Shown here piece after piece: positions 42,901 through 51,030 of a DNA stretch of 64,000 bases. The DNA lies in contig JAJDUH010000026.1 of assembly GCA_022826805.1 (NCBI GenBank), forward strand, positions 31,573-95,572, given 5' to 3'. The position numbers were made by a program, and so were the translations under genes. The notes below the pieces were generated by a model. That model saw only the letters and a list, made by a program, of their open reading frames with translations, had not been told where the DNA came from and searched no databases. Origin of the DNA: Candidatus Poribacteria bacterium (GTDB taxonomy: Bacteria > Poribacteria > WGA-4E > WGA-3G). Position 1 is the first letter of the stretch; each line of letters opens with the position of its first letter.

Positions 42901-43075
42901 AGCAGTGTGGGCGTATGAAATTGGGGCGTATCAGGTGTGTGAGAAGTGGTTGAAGGATCGGCGGAGGAGTGCTTTAAGTCATGCGGAGGTGCGTCAGTAT
43001 TGCGGAATTTTGGTTGCGATTTCGGAGACGCTGGGGATTATGACAGAGATTGATGCGGTGCTTGATTTTCAATAA
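39995..43075 (+). CDS. type ISP-like single-chain restriction-modification enzyme
   Basis: 1026 residues from MNFQDRCERYL. N-terminus: PDF (65-67) and GYIEAE (E80, E82), the PD-(D/E)xK nuclease pattern but with Glu where Lys is expected. The N6-adenine methyltransferase core has LDPATGTGGFLL (SAM site, D354) and NPPY (473-476). The C-terminal third (YVIPLYLYPNPDE and after) resembles the type ISP specificity domain. Unlike type ISP enzymes no helicase motifs lie between nuclease and methylase, so it is closer in layout to a type IIG or methylase-only protein. Promoter at 39853; terminator at 43140. Confidence 0.87.
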   Translation: MNFQDRCERYLQDIHRTQADPEATPELSLFPHLQAFLEDIAVNYFERTTITFTQEPRRLDQIGRPDFIAREGLLPIGYIEAEAYGRNLDALIGHAETQNIRFIENLDNFILTNFVEFRLYTEGQSRLTASVADERENLERLLERFLNAGPLQVGTPEVLAKHLARRTRELQTQIETTLTDENSQVYSMFSAFKELLLATLTPDDFADMYAQTLAYGLFAARCTLPNATNFSRETATNALPRSNPFLRQLFYQVASPNLEENVTYILDDIATLLRNVSTEMLRTAFSVKTHFEDPVVHFYETFLAEYDPQRRVDRGVYYTPPQVISYIVRSVDSLLKTELNRQDGLADDDTLILDPATGTGGFLLTVLDHIREYVTTNYGTGDWNRYINAQLVKRLFGFELLVAPYTIAHLKLSLFLQAQGWDATERLRIYLTNTLEEPVERTQRLPFADFISDEANAAVSVKRDEPLLVILGNPPYKQHSANPSRDNGNLTFIGKLTKDYRQVDGKSLGETNPRALQDDYVNFIRWAQWRIDKNGEGVIGYIVNNNFLDAPTARGIRQSLLNSFNAIYLLNLHGSNRRTEAVPTAERDENVFDILQGVCILLCVKQPDNPSTAKVYYADIWGSREEKYNILSETDVQSTEWRELQPTSPYYLFVPQATNYSAEYESGWKITDIFQTHSIGIVTARDKLTIHRTAEEVRETVTDFVSLSIDEARERYRLPRDSQDWQVHLAQADIRNNPDAELHVTPIRYRLFDTRWTYYTGRSRGFHCRPRPANMYHLRRKNFALCVCRIVKSPVWQHASITDKITDNCYISNTTSESGYVIPLYLYPNPDELDLATGQLLNLKPTFLKALAEALGLPQTDPSGLPEGISPEEILGYIYAVLYSPTYRERYYEFLKYDFPRIPLPTNIERFLKLAALGQNLIDWHLLKDVQVPPRHRFEGQGEAAVSRIRYEGGHVWINPTQHFTDVPEAVWAYEIGAYQVCEKWLKDRRRSALSHAEVRQYCGILVAISETLGIMTEIDAVLDFQ

Positions 43076-43095
43076 CCGTAGGGATATGAGATTCT

Positions 43096-43256
43096 CTATA
43101 GACATATCACCCCTCTGGGGTTGAAGAAAGATTAGGTAAGCGCGGTTTTCCAACCGCGCCGATTTTTTATTTCGGAATCAGGATTTATGGATTTTCGGGA
43201 TTATCAAGATGGAAGGAGGTAGGTCTCCTTGCTCCAGCGGAGCAATATGTCTATAG
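43096..43256. repeat. repeats in the gap after the RM gene
   Basis: CTATAGACATATCACCCC at 43096 (also at 14984), a hairpin terminator at 43140-43168, an AATCCTGA-type inverted copy at 43171-43208 (GGAATCAGGATTTATGGATT), and the inverted ATATGTCTATAG with CTCCAGCGGAG at 43231-43256. No gene lies in the 43076-43378 gap. Confidence 0.55.
43140..43168 (+). terminator. terminator of the RM gene
   Basis: GCGCGGTT-TTCC-AACCGCGC then CGATTTTTT: an 8-bp perfect stem with a T-run. Confidence 0.75.
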
Positions 43257-43378
43257 AAAAAGACGAGTTACCTGATTTCGCACTCCAGCGGAGTGCTATG
43301 TGTCAAAAACTTTACACACCTTAGGGATCCATTTAGGACCAGCCGTGTGACAGGTGTATAGAAACGAAAATCCCCCAA

Positions 43379-44944
43379 TCAGACAGTTAGTGAAGGCTCG
43401 TATGTGAAGTTGCTTAGGTCCACGGTTTCTTGTTCCCACCTTTGCTTATCAATTTCTCTAAATACCTGTCTTGCGAATTGTTCGTTACTGTCAAAGCATT
43501 CTATACGGTAATTAGGACATAGGGTAATACCCGGAGTTTTGATATAAATGATATAATCGCCATCGTGGGTTTCTGTTATCCGCATACTCTTGAAACCATA
43601 GGGTATCTTAATACATTGACCGTCTGGAGCAATTATATTTAAAGGTTCCTTGTGATGCCAGCTAATCCAGCGGTCAAAGAAGGCACTAAGGTTCCGTTCA
43701 TAAATATCTCTCTTTCTTTCATAGCTTTTACGTTCATCAGGAGATAAATCCCCATTGTCAATGTAGTTGTCAAAACGTAACAGTTCAAGTGCTTGTTTCT
43801 GTTTATATGAAGTTAGGGCATCATCTGCTATCCTCAGGTAATTGTGTAATATATTTCTGCCAGTGTTATATAAACCCAAGGGACTTAAAGCCTCCTCGTA
43901 GTTGAAAGATAGTTTGAACTGGTGCATTTTATTGATCGTATCTATACTTCTTAAGACCTTTTTGCCATAGAAATCAAATAGGGTTTGACAATCTTCAACG
44001 AAAACACCTCTATTAGAACCAATATCGTCGTGTAATATCTGCTTGTTCGTTAGTGCTATGAGTTTACCACCTAGTTTTGTTATTCCATATTTCTTACGTT
44101 CGGATTCATGTGTCTTCGGGTAAGAGGTTTTAAGAAAGTCATTTTTGTAGCGTTCAACGGTGTTCTCTGTGTCTTTGGGGTCTGGATTAAAAAGCCTCCG
44201 CAATCTGGCAAAACAGTTTTCCAATAGACTCGATAGTAATTCATTGTTAAAATATATTCCAGAGAAGTCTAATATCTCCTGTACACTATTACCTAATAAC
44301 CTATTATTCATAAGCCTGAAGTGTCTATCATTCCGGATTAATTCTCTTAAAATGCCGAGTTTGATACCTAACGATATTACATCCCCGCATATTCTATAGT
44401 ACCTATCGGTGAACTCATCACGCTCTGATGTAGACAATTTTGTTTTGCCGATGTTGAATCTTATGTAGGGTTTTAGAAATAGGTTATGTTCGTGTAGCTG
44501 GCAATTAATGAAGTAAATATCCTCGTTATTGCTGTATTGAGAAGACTCAGCACCGCAGATAGCCCATACCTTTCTATTCTCTAATGTGAGCAATGCTATC
44601 CCGGTAGTAGCATCAAATGTGGAAGGATTCGGAATTTCTCTGAATGGTATCCATAGGTTTTCTGGACATTGGCATACTAAGTAATTAACAGGATAATGTG
44701 AGACGAAGTGTTTGTCGTTTATGAAATAGTCTCCTTTGTCAATGATTGGCTCCTTGCACTCATAGCAAAACAGTTGTTGTCTGTTATTTGGGTCTAGCTC
44801 TTCAAGGCATTCTGGACAGAATCGATCCATCTCAGGTTCTACAACCGTTGAGCAGATGGCGCATTGATAATAGAACTGTGCTTCAAGGTATTCAAAATAG
44901 TTGAAGGCGTGACGTTTTTCAGCTTCGGTGGTGGTTAATTGCAT
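43379..44944 (-). CDS. unrecognised 521-residue protein with N-terminal zinc ribbons
   Basis: No family recognised. Residues 28-63 hold three CxxC pairs (C28/C31, C43/C46, C60/C63), consistent with two rubredoxin-like zinc ribbons; VCQC lies near 90. The rest is soluble, rich in Asn/Tyr/Arg with helical stretches (RKSYERKRDIYERNLSAFFD). No signal or membrane segment. Codon use is AT-rich compared with neighbours, suggesting transfer. It lies convergent with the RM gene, separated by about 300 bases of repeats, so a role in defence is possible but unproven. No ribosome-binding site stronger than GGTTAAT was seen. Confidence 0.6.
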   Translation of the reverse strand: MQLTTTEAEKRHAFNYFEYLEAQFYYQCAICSTVVEPEMDRFCPECLEELDPNNRQQLFCYECKEPIIDKGDYFINDKHFVSHYPVNYLVCQCPENLWIPFREIPNPSTFDATTGIALLTLENRKVWAICGAESSQYSNNEDIYFINCQLHEHNLFLKPYIRFNIGKTKLSTSERDEFTDRYYRICGDVISLGIKLGILRELIRNDRHFRLMNNRLLGNSVQEILDFSGIYFNNELLSSLLENCFARLRRLFNPDPKDTENTVERYKNDFLKTSYPKTHESERKKYGITKLGGKLIALTNKQILHDDIGSNRGVFVEDCQTLFDFYGKKVLRSIDTINKMHQFKLSFNYEEALSPLGLYNTGRNILHNYLRIADDALTSYKQKQALELLRFDNYIDNGDLSPDERKSYERKRDIYERNLSAFFDRWISWHHKEPLNIIAPDGQCIKIPYGFKSMRITETHDGDYIIYIKTPGITLCPNYRIECFDSNEQFARQVFREIDKQRWEQETVDLSNFTYEPSLTV

Positions 44945-45054
44945 AATTGAGTACTTATTACTAAACTTTGGACAATTTTAACGATACACATTCCGCCCCG
45001 CTGGGGCTGCCGATGGGTGCATTCAGGTTCCTTGCTAATTCAAAAACAGCAGGG

Positions 45055-45270
45055 TTAAGCAGACTTCCTTTCTTCAAGGAGCTGATACCACAGCAGCATA
45101 AGTTGTGAGGCTCGCAATGTCTCTAACGCATAGGTACGACCTTCAAAATCGCTAAACTCAACTTCAAATACATCCGGTTCGTACTTTTCAACAATAGTGC
45201 CGACCTGTCCACGGTATAAGTTGAGAGTTGGCATGTCCTCTACAAGTGCAACAGTATCAAGTAATTTCAT
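45055..45270 (-). CDS. DUF4926 protein
   Basis: 71 residues matching DUF4926: MKLLDTVALVEDMPTLNLYR, RGQVGTIVEKYEPDVFEVEF, RTYALETLRASQLMLL. Its ATG overlaps the stop of the DUF433 gene by four bases. Small pairs of this kind are often found near toxin genes; function is unknown. The mixed beta fold suggests a nucleic-acid or protein-binding role. Confidence 0.8.
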   Translation of the reverse strand: MKLLDTVALVEDMPTLNLYRGQVGTIVEKYEPDVFEVEFSDFEGRTYALETLRASQLMLLWYQLLEERKSA

Positions 45271-45503
45271 AAAGTTTCAACTTCCTTTACACCCGTCAGC
45301 TCCAATGCCTGAACAGCTTGAACACGACTGACAGATGGGAAATCCTCCAAAAATCCGTCTAAACTATCACCGGCTTCCAAATAGTCAATAAGGTTTTTGA
45401 TAGGGACACGGGTATTCTTGAAAACAGGTGTGCCACTCATAATTCGCGCATTGCAGGTAATAAGGTTGCTAACAGTTTCCTTTGTGTGCTCATCAAATTT
45501 CAT
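45267..45503 (-). CDS. DUF433 protein (antitoxin-like)
   Basis: 78 residues from MKFDEHTKETVSN; an in-frame start at 45542 is upstream of the AAGGAG ribosome-binding site. The block GTPVFKNTRVPIKNLIDYLEAGDSLDGFLEDFPSV is DUF433, a winged-helix-like domain common in VapB-like antitoxins. It is followed, with a four-base overlap, by a DUF4926 gene. No PIN-domain toxin is adjacent, so a toxin-antitoxin function is only suspected. Confidence 0.85.
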   Translation of the reverse strand: MKFDEHTKETVSNLITCNARIMSGTPVFKNTRVPIKNLIDYLEAGDSLDGFLEDFPSVSRVQAVQALELTGVKEVETL

Positions 45504-45663
45504 GTGTGAGTTCTCCTTAGAAACCAACACATTCATTGTCAACTTTCACCGAGAAAATCCAATGCCTTAAGGATACCACAAAAAAGTGTTAACTATCAAC
45601 TCCTGGCAAAAAATTGCCTATTATTCTGATTCCATCGCCCCCACAAGAGATATACAACTATTT

Positions 45664-46935
45664 TCAGGCATATAACTCCTCAAACACCTGAAAATAGTGA
45701 GGAAATGTTTTATTGACACATTCTGGATCATTGATTCGGATTCCGGGGACCCTTAAGCCGACGAGAGAAAATGCCATCGCCATGCGATGGTCTTCATAAG
45801 TGTCAATTGCTGCAGGGGTAATAGAGGCGGGTGAAATTTCGAGACCGTCTTGATGTTCAACGACTGGGACGTCTAATTTTCGGAGTTCTGTGACTATCGC
45901 ATGGATTCGGTCGGTCTCTTGCCAGCGTGTGTGTTCAATGTTTTGGATGGTTACTTTGCTATCGGCGAAGGGGGCAATCGCCGCGAGGGTCAGAGAAGTA
46001 TCGGAAATTGTCCTCATATCTACATCAACGCCTTTCAATTGTCGCGGTCCGGTGACAGTAATGCCAGTGTCAGAAACAGAGACTTGACACCCCATCTGCT
46101 CTAAGACATGAACAAATCGAATATCGCCTTGTGCTGAATCCGGATGTAGATGTTTGACAGTGACGCGTCCGCCGGTGATCGCAGCAGCGGCAAAGAAGTA
46201 AGAAGCATTGGAAGCATCGGGTTCAATGTTGTAGGTGCGCGGCTGATACTGCTGCCCACCTTCAACCCGAAAATATCGATAGTCTTCGTTGACAACCCGC
46301 ACACCAAAGGCTTTCATGACTGACAGTGTAATGTCAATATAGGGCATTTCGCGCTTTCCGATAACCTCAATCTCCATTCCATTTTTCGCACACGGCGCGA
46401 TGAGGAGTAGGGCAGTTAAGAATTGACTGCTTTTGCTGACATCAAGTCGGGTTTTCCCGCCTTCCAGACCGTTTGCATCGACAACAATAGGTAGATGTCC
46501 ATTGTCAAATTGTGAGCGGACTGAAACCCCGATTTGCCTCAGCGCGTCGAGTAGATCGGAGATAGGACGACTACGTCGCATCGGTTCATCACCATCAACG
46601 ACGTATTTTCCGTGCCCTAACGAAAGATAGGCAGTCAGGGAACGCGAAGTAGTCCCTGAGTTCCCGATATAGAGTTCCGCACTGGAAATCGGAATATTGT
46701 CACCATTTCCCCGCACATCAAATGTTGCCCGCTTTTCATCAGTGTTAATCTCGACACCGAGTTTTCGCAAAGATGCAGACATATAGTGCGTATCATCGCT
46801 GAAGAGGGCACCGGTCAACGTTGAAGCACCGCGTGCCATTGCGGCAACTAACAAGGCACGGTTGGTATAACTTTTGGAACCGGGGACCTCTATCGTGGCA
46901 TCAAGCGGTTTGCGAATGGGCTGTATTTCAATCAT
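45664..46935 (-). CDS. aroA: 3-phosphoshikimate 1-carboxyvinyltransferase (EPSP synthase)
   Basis: 423 residues, full length. VPGSKSYTNRALLVAAMA, IGNSGTTSRSLTAYLSLG, DGDEPMRRSRPISDLLDAL, and DTYEDHRMAMAFSLVGL are the substrate and active-site blocks of EPSP synthase, which joins PEP and shikimate 3-phosphate. Sixth step of the chorismate pathway. No other aro genes are adjacent. The N-terminal GxxxxRAL region has Gly-Ser-Lys intact; alterations tied to inhibitor tolerance cannot be assessed. A gap of about 190 bases separates it from the dapA-like gene. Confidence 0.96.
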   Translation of the reverse strand: MIEIQPIRKPLDATIEVPGSKSYTNRALLVAAMARGASTLTGALFSDDTHYMSASLRKLGVEINTDEKRATFDVRGNGDNIPISSAELYIGNSGTTSRSLTAYLSLGHGKYVVDGDEPMRRSRPISDLLDALRQIGVSVRSQFDNGHLPIVVDANGLEGGKTRLDVSKSSQFLTALLLIAPCAKNGMEIEVIGKREMPYIDITLSVMKAFGVRVVNEDYRYFRVEGGQQYQPRTYNIEPDASNASYFFAAAAITGGRVTVKHLHPDSAQGDIRFVHVLEQMGCQVSVSDTGITVTGPRQLKGVDVDMRTISDTSLTLAAIAPFADSKVTIQNIEHTRWQETDRIHAIVTELRKLDVPVVEHQDGLEISPASITPAAIDTYEDHRMAMAFSLVGLRVPGIRINDPECVNKTFPHYFQVFEELYA

Positions 46936-47128
46936 ATTTTTAACTATGCACTAAGTGTTAAATGACACCGCTGGTTAGACAAGCGTTTTCGATGAATATC
47001 CGCAAACCTCCGATGTCGATTTGCTACTTACATCTGAGTGAGAAGATAAATAGCACCTGATGTTTCTGAATTTCTTAGATTTCTAACATTCCAAACCTAT
47101 CTGGAAAGAGGTTATTTAGAGAAGAAAC

Positions 47129-48025
47129 TTAGGTAATCTCCAACTCTGTGAGGAGGTGTTGGAGTTCGGCTTTCGCAGATTCGCTAACTGGTAGCAACGG
47201 ATTCGTTGTGTAAGCTTTGCAGACTCCTAAAATTTCCAGACATGCCTTCATACCGCTGACACCTTGCCCATACATATACATTTTGCTGAGTCGGAGTAAC
47301 AACTTCTGCAAGCGGTGGACTTCGTCAATGTCGCGTGCTTTTGCAGCGTTGTAGAGTGCGACCGATTCTTTCGGGGCAACGTTTGAAATCGAGATAACCC
47401 CACCGTCAGCACCGAACAGTACGGCTGCACCAATCGCTGTATGTGAACCGAGCATGATAGAGAAATCCGTCCGGTCCCCGAGCAGTGCCAAGAGATTGAG
47501 GCAGTTTGTCCAATCACCGGAGCTGTCTTTAATACCGACAATATTATCGCAATCCTCTGCGAGTTGCGCGACGACTTGCGGTTTGATTGAAGTTTTGACG
47601 GTTGAAGGTATATTGTAAATGAAAACGGGAAGTTCAGTGCTCGCGGCAATAGCCTGATAAAATTCAATCAGATCAGCATCGTCTGTGGAGGGGTAGTAAT
47701 AACCAGGAGTTGCAGCAACAACATCGACACCGAACTGTTCGGCGATTTCAATGTTCTGGATGACGCGCTGTGCACTTGTGTCCATTACACCGCAGATGAT
47801 CGGGACGCGGCCACCGACTGCTTTGACAGCGATGTCCATTGCGCGTTCGCGCTCCGTATTTGTCAATGTCGTAAATTCGCCAGACGTTCCCAATAGATAG
47901 ATACCGTGAACACCGTTATCAATCAAGCGATTGAGTTGCTTGACAAATCCGAGTTCATCAACGCGTTCTTTTTCATCAAGGGGTGTTATTGTCGGTGAAA
48001 AAATGCCTTCAAATCGGATACTCAT
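47129..48025 (-). CDS. dihydrodipicolinate synthase/N-acetylneuraminate lyase family aldolase
   Basis: 298 residues from MSIRFEGIFSPTITPLDEK; AGGAGGCATTC precedes this ATG. GTSGEFTTLTNTERERAM is the pyruvate-binding turn, VFIYNIPSTV holds the catalytic Tyr, and IVGIKDSSGDW the Schiff-base Lys. The family includes DapA and many sugar-acid lyases, so the substrate is open. There are no lysine-pathway neighbours. A strong promoter is at 48110-48138. Monocistronic. Confidence 0.87.
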   Translation of the reverse strand: MSIRFEGIFSPTITPLDEKERVDELGFVKQLNRLIDNGVHGIYLLGTSGEFTTLTNTERERAMDIAVKAVGGRVPIICGVMDTSAQRVIQNIEIAEQFGVDVVAATPGYYYPSTDDADLIEFYQAIAASTELPVFIYNIPSTVKTSIKPQVVAQLAEDCDNIVGIKDSSGDWTNCLNLLALLGDRTDFSIMLGSHTAIGAAVLFGADGGVISISNVAPKESVALYNAAKARDIDEVHRLQKLLLRLSKMYMYGQGVSGMKACLEILGVCKAYTTNPLLPVSESAKAELQHLLTELEIT

Positions 48026-48109
48026 GAATGCCTCCTGTGGGGACAATTGCAGCCTTTCTTACGCATACAAACTTGTAAGGAACATTTTATAAATCATTTT
48101 TGAAATGTT

Positions 48110-48138
48110 AGTTTAGCAGAATTGGATTTGGATGTCAA
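48110..48138 (-). promoter_or_regulatory. promoter of the dapA-like gene
   Basis: On the minus strand TTGACA and TAAACT are 17 bases apart; the start would be about 75 bases before the ATG. Confidence 0.6.
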
Positions 48139-48319
48139 GCATTGAAAAAATAGGGCATGACTATTTATGGTAGATTTTAGAATTACGTATGCCCTTTGAG
48201 AAATGAGGCACGGAGACCTCGCTAAACACCTGTTGTAGAGGCAAAGAATATAAAACAAAGACAAAGTTGGATAGAGTTGCCGGAGATCGCTCCTACCACT
48301 TTATCAAACAAGTTTAGGT

Positions 48320-48349
48320 TTGTAAGCTGCACCGAATATGTGCTATCAT
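48320..48349 (+). promoter_or_regulatory. candidate promoter of the histidine kinase gene
   Basis: TTGTAA and TATCAT, 18 bases apart. The gap 48026-48452 also contains the dapA-like promoter and a seven-codon ORF at 48422 but no other gene. Confidence 0.4.
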
Positions 48350-48421
48350 GACGTGTGTAGCATTGGATCGCAACGCCCTATGTTTATATTTCTTCACAGA
48401 TACGATCCGTACAGGAGGCAG

Positions 48422-48445
48422 ATGGTGTCGAACGACACTCAATAA
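48422..48445 (+). other. seven-codon ORF before the histidine kinase
   Basis: ATG GTG TCG AAC GAC ACT CAA TAA follows a strong AGGAGG sequence, whereas the kinase ATG at 48453 has only a weak AGAG. A short leader peptide coupling translation is possible; a chance ORF cannot be excluded. Confidence 0.3.
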
Positions 48446-48452
48446 GTCAGAG

Positions 48453-50279
48453 ATGAATATCCGTACACAACTGACTCTCAGATACATAGGTATCCTGCTT
48501 CTGGTGATGTTTGCTATGTATCTCTATCTTGGTACAATGCTCAAAGACTCAATGAGTAAGCGAATTACGCGTGAATTGGAAACTCAGGCAGCATTAACTC
48601 GGGAATTCCTCATCGAAAAACTCCCCGCCGAAGATAACTTTACTTACAATGCGATAGATCCGCTTATCGATAGACTTGGAAAGACCGAGAAGGCTCGATT
48701 GACCTTCATTGGCACTGACGGAACCGTCTGGGGCGATACAGAACGAGATGGACAGGCACTGCGAGCGATGGACAACCACCTCAAACGTCCAGAGGTGCAG
48801 GAGGCTCTTAAAAACGGAAGCGGTATTCGGGATCGGTACAGTGATACAACACAGACAGAATTCCGTTATTTTGCCCTTCCGATACATCGGACAGTTGGAA
48901 CGGAAGAACCGCAAGAGGAAGACCCTTTAATAGGGATTTGCCGTGTCGCTTTTCCGATGGAAGATGTCAATACAGCAATTGGCAACCTCCGACGGATAGC
49001 CCTACTTGCGAGTGTGGCAGGATTGATTCTTGCCATTGTGTTTAGTGTTTTTAGCACAGGTGCCATTACAAAACCCATTGAGAAATTAACACAGATGACC
49101 CAATCGCTTGCGGCTGGCAACGTAAACTCGCGTGTGCCTGTCGATTCGCGGAATGAATTGGGACAACTTTCCCATAATTTTAACCTGATGGCAGATAGAG
49201 TGCAGGAACAGATTAACGAGATCTCCGAAGAACACAGACGTTCCGAAACTATCTTAATGAATATGGGGGAAGGTGTGCTACTCGTGAATGGTACGTTTGA
49301 GGTCACCTATGCCAACCCAATGGCTATCTCTATGTTAGAACTCCCGAACGACCATATTGGCAAAGCATTGATTGAAATCAACCGGATTCCCGAATTACAA
49401 GCGCTACTAAAAAAGGCAGAACAGACAGAAAGTATAGCGTTCGCAGAAATCCAACTCGGTAATATACAGGAACCCGAGGCAGAGGTCACGATTGTCCCCG
49501 TTTCCGCCGGTCAAGAGTATGTCATTGTTATCCACGATGTCACTAAGGAACGGCAGTTAGAGCGGATTCGTGCCGATTTTGTGGCGAATGTCTCTCATGA
49601 ACTCCGGACGCCACTCACAACAATCCGCGGTTATGCTGAGACCTTACTGGATGAAGATTCCGTTCGGACGAAGACAGGCGAACAGTTTCTGGTGAAAATC
49701 CTCAATCATTCTGCCCGACTGTCAAGATTAGTCTCAGAACTATTGGAACTCTCTCGACTTGAGTTGGGTGAGGTGGAATTGAAACGCTCGTCGTGTCATC
49801 TCAATACTTTCTATGAACCGATTTTAGACGTGTTTGAACCGCTATTAGAGGAATCAGGATTGATTTTAAAATGGGAGATTCCTGAAGAACTTCCAGAGGT
49901 TAATGTAGACCAACAACTTTTCATGCAGATTTTTATAAATCTGATCGACAACGCGATTAAATACACGCCAGATGGTGGGACAATCACGGTTTCGGGAGAG
50001 ATTAACAGTGGCGACGCACTCGAAAATTCCGATACAATTGGGGAAGAAATTGTCGTGCATGTAAAAGATACAGGCATTGGCATCCCGATGGAATCCCAGT
50101 CTCGTGTGTTTGAGCGATTCTATCGCGTGGATAAGGGTCGTGCCCAAGAGATGGGAGGCACCGGCTTAGGGCTGGCGATTGTTAAGCATATTGTCCTCCG
50201 TCATAACGGAAGGATATGGCTGGACAGCGTTTTAGGGCAGGAGAGCGTGTTTCACGTCGCAGTGCCGTTATCGGATTAA
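48453..50279 (+). CDS. sensor histidine kinase (PhoR/VicK type)
   Basis: 608 residues from MNIRTQLTLRYIGILLLVMF. A first membrane helix, a periplasmic domain (about 35-165), a second helix (LLASVAGLILAIVFSVFS), HAMP, a PAS domain (about 270-355), HisKA with the phospho-acceptor His382 in VSHELRTPLTTIRGYAETLL, and an ATPase domain (NLIDNAIKYTP, DTGIGIP, GGTGLGLAIVKHI). Membrane sensor that autophosphorylates and passes phosphate to a response regulator; none is encoded next door, so it is an orphan here. The 3' end overlaps the convergent tenA stop. Confidence 0.93.
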   Translation: MNIRTQLTLRYIGILLLVMFAMYLYLGTMLKDSMSKRITRELETQAALTREFLIEKLPAEDNFTYNAIDPLIDRLGKTEKARLTFIGTDGTVWGDTERDGQALRAMDNHLKRPEVQEALKNGSGIRDRYSDTTQTEFRYFALPIHRTVGTEEPQEEDPLIGICRVAFPMEDVNTAIGNLRRIALLASVAGLILAIVFSVFSTGAITKPIEKLTQMTQSLAAGNVNSRVPVDSRNELGQLSHNFNLMADRVQEQINEISEEHRRSETILMNMGEGVLLVNGTFEVTYANPMAISMLELPNDHIGKALIEINRIPELQALLKKAEQTESIAFAEIQLGNIQEPEAEVTIVPVSAGQEYVIVIHDVTKERQLERIRADFVANVSHELRTPLTTIRGYAETLLDEDSVRTKTGEQFLVKILNHSARLSRLVSELLELSRLELGEVELKRSSCHLNTFYEPILDVFEPLLEESGLILKWEIPEELPEVNVDQQLFMQIFINLIDNAIKYTPDGGTITVSGEINSGDALENSDTIGEEIVVHVKDTGIGIPMESQSRVFERFYRVDKGRAQEMGGTGLGLAIVKHIVLRHNGRIWLDSVLGQESVFHVAVPLSD

Positions 50280-50953
50280 ATTTTCCATTCCTCTTGTGTG
50301 TAAGCCATCTCCCAAAAAAGGTATTCATAACGGCTACTCATCAAGAAGGTGTTTTTAATTCTCTTTTTTTCGGAGGGACTATACTCCGCGACAAGACCGT
50401 TGAGCAGACCCCGCAGCCACTCACCGAACGAGAGGAATTCAGGTGAGGCGTACATATCAATCCACTCCTGATAGAGCGGTTCGGGCGAACCGCCTTGTTC
50501 GGCAAGTGTCGTGCCGATTTCGGCATAGCCCCATTGACACGGCAGCACACCGGCGACAAGCTCAGCCAAAGTACCGGATTCAGCTACATTGAGTAGATGT
50601 CGGGTATAAGCATGCGTTGTGGGTGCGATCGGTGCGGCTTCCATCTCAGCCGCAGCGATACCAAATTTCTCGCAATATCCGCGATGCAGATCCATCTCAG
50701 TGTTCAGTGTTCCATCAAGAAGCTGCGCAAATATTGCCATTGTTGCTTCATCGGAGGCTTTGATAACACCGTGCGCGAACACACGACTATAGTCCAACAG
50801 GAAAAGATAATCCTGAATAAGGTAGAACTTGAACTTCTCTGTGGGGAGCGTACCGTCAGCGATACCACGAACGAATGGGTGTTCAAGATCGGCTCCCCAA
50901 ATCGGTGCGGCAGCAAGTCTAAGTTCATCGGTAAATTTTGTATTTTGTGTCAT
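50276..50953 (-). CDS. tenA: TenA/thiaminase II-family protein
   Basis: 225 residues of the TenA fold, all helical: FVRGIADGTLPTEKFKFYLIQDYLFLLDYSR, AGVLPCQWGYAEIGT (catalytic Cys) and EYLFWEMAYTQEEWKI. TenA salvages the pyrimidine part of thiamine by hydrolysing aminopyrimidines. No thiamine genes or TPP riboswitch are adjacent. The stop overlaps that of the kinase on the opposite strand by four bases. The gene is about 75 bases from the divergent gene at 51031. Confidence 0.92.
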   Translation of the reverse strand: MTQNTKFTDELRLAAAPIWGADLEHPFVRGIADGTLPTEKFKFYLIQDYLFLLDYSRVFAHGVIKASDEATMAIFAQLLDGTLNTEMDLHRGYCEKFGIAAAEMEAAPIAPTTHAYTRHLLNVAESGTLAELVAGVLPCQWGYAEIGTTLAEQGGSPEPLYQEWIDMYASPEFLSFGEWLRGLLNGLVAEYSPSEKKRIKNTFLMSSRYEYLFWEMAYTQEEWKI

Positions 50954-51030
50954 AGGTACTATCGAAACTCCTTGGAAATATGCTGTGATTTTTCCTGTGT
51001 ATCATACCCTAAAGAGAAAAGGATGTCAAA

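Noticed and set aside
43096..43256. Possible CRISPR array from the recurrent short repeats after the RM gene.
   Set aside because: Repeats differ in sequence and orientation, spacing is irregular, and no cas gene is present.
39523..45660. Integrative element using tRNA-Ala as attachment site.
   Set aside because: tRNA-Ala lies about 4 kb away with core genes between, there is no integrase, and no duplicated tRNA end was found.
50276..51030. TPP riboswitch for the TenA gene.
   Set aside because: Only about 75 bases separate tenA from the divergent gene, and no thi-box pattern is visible.
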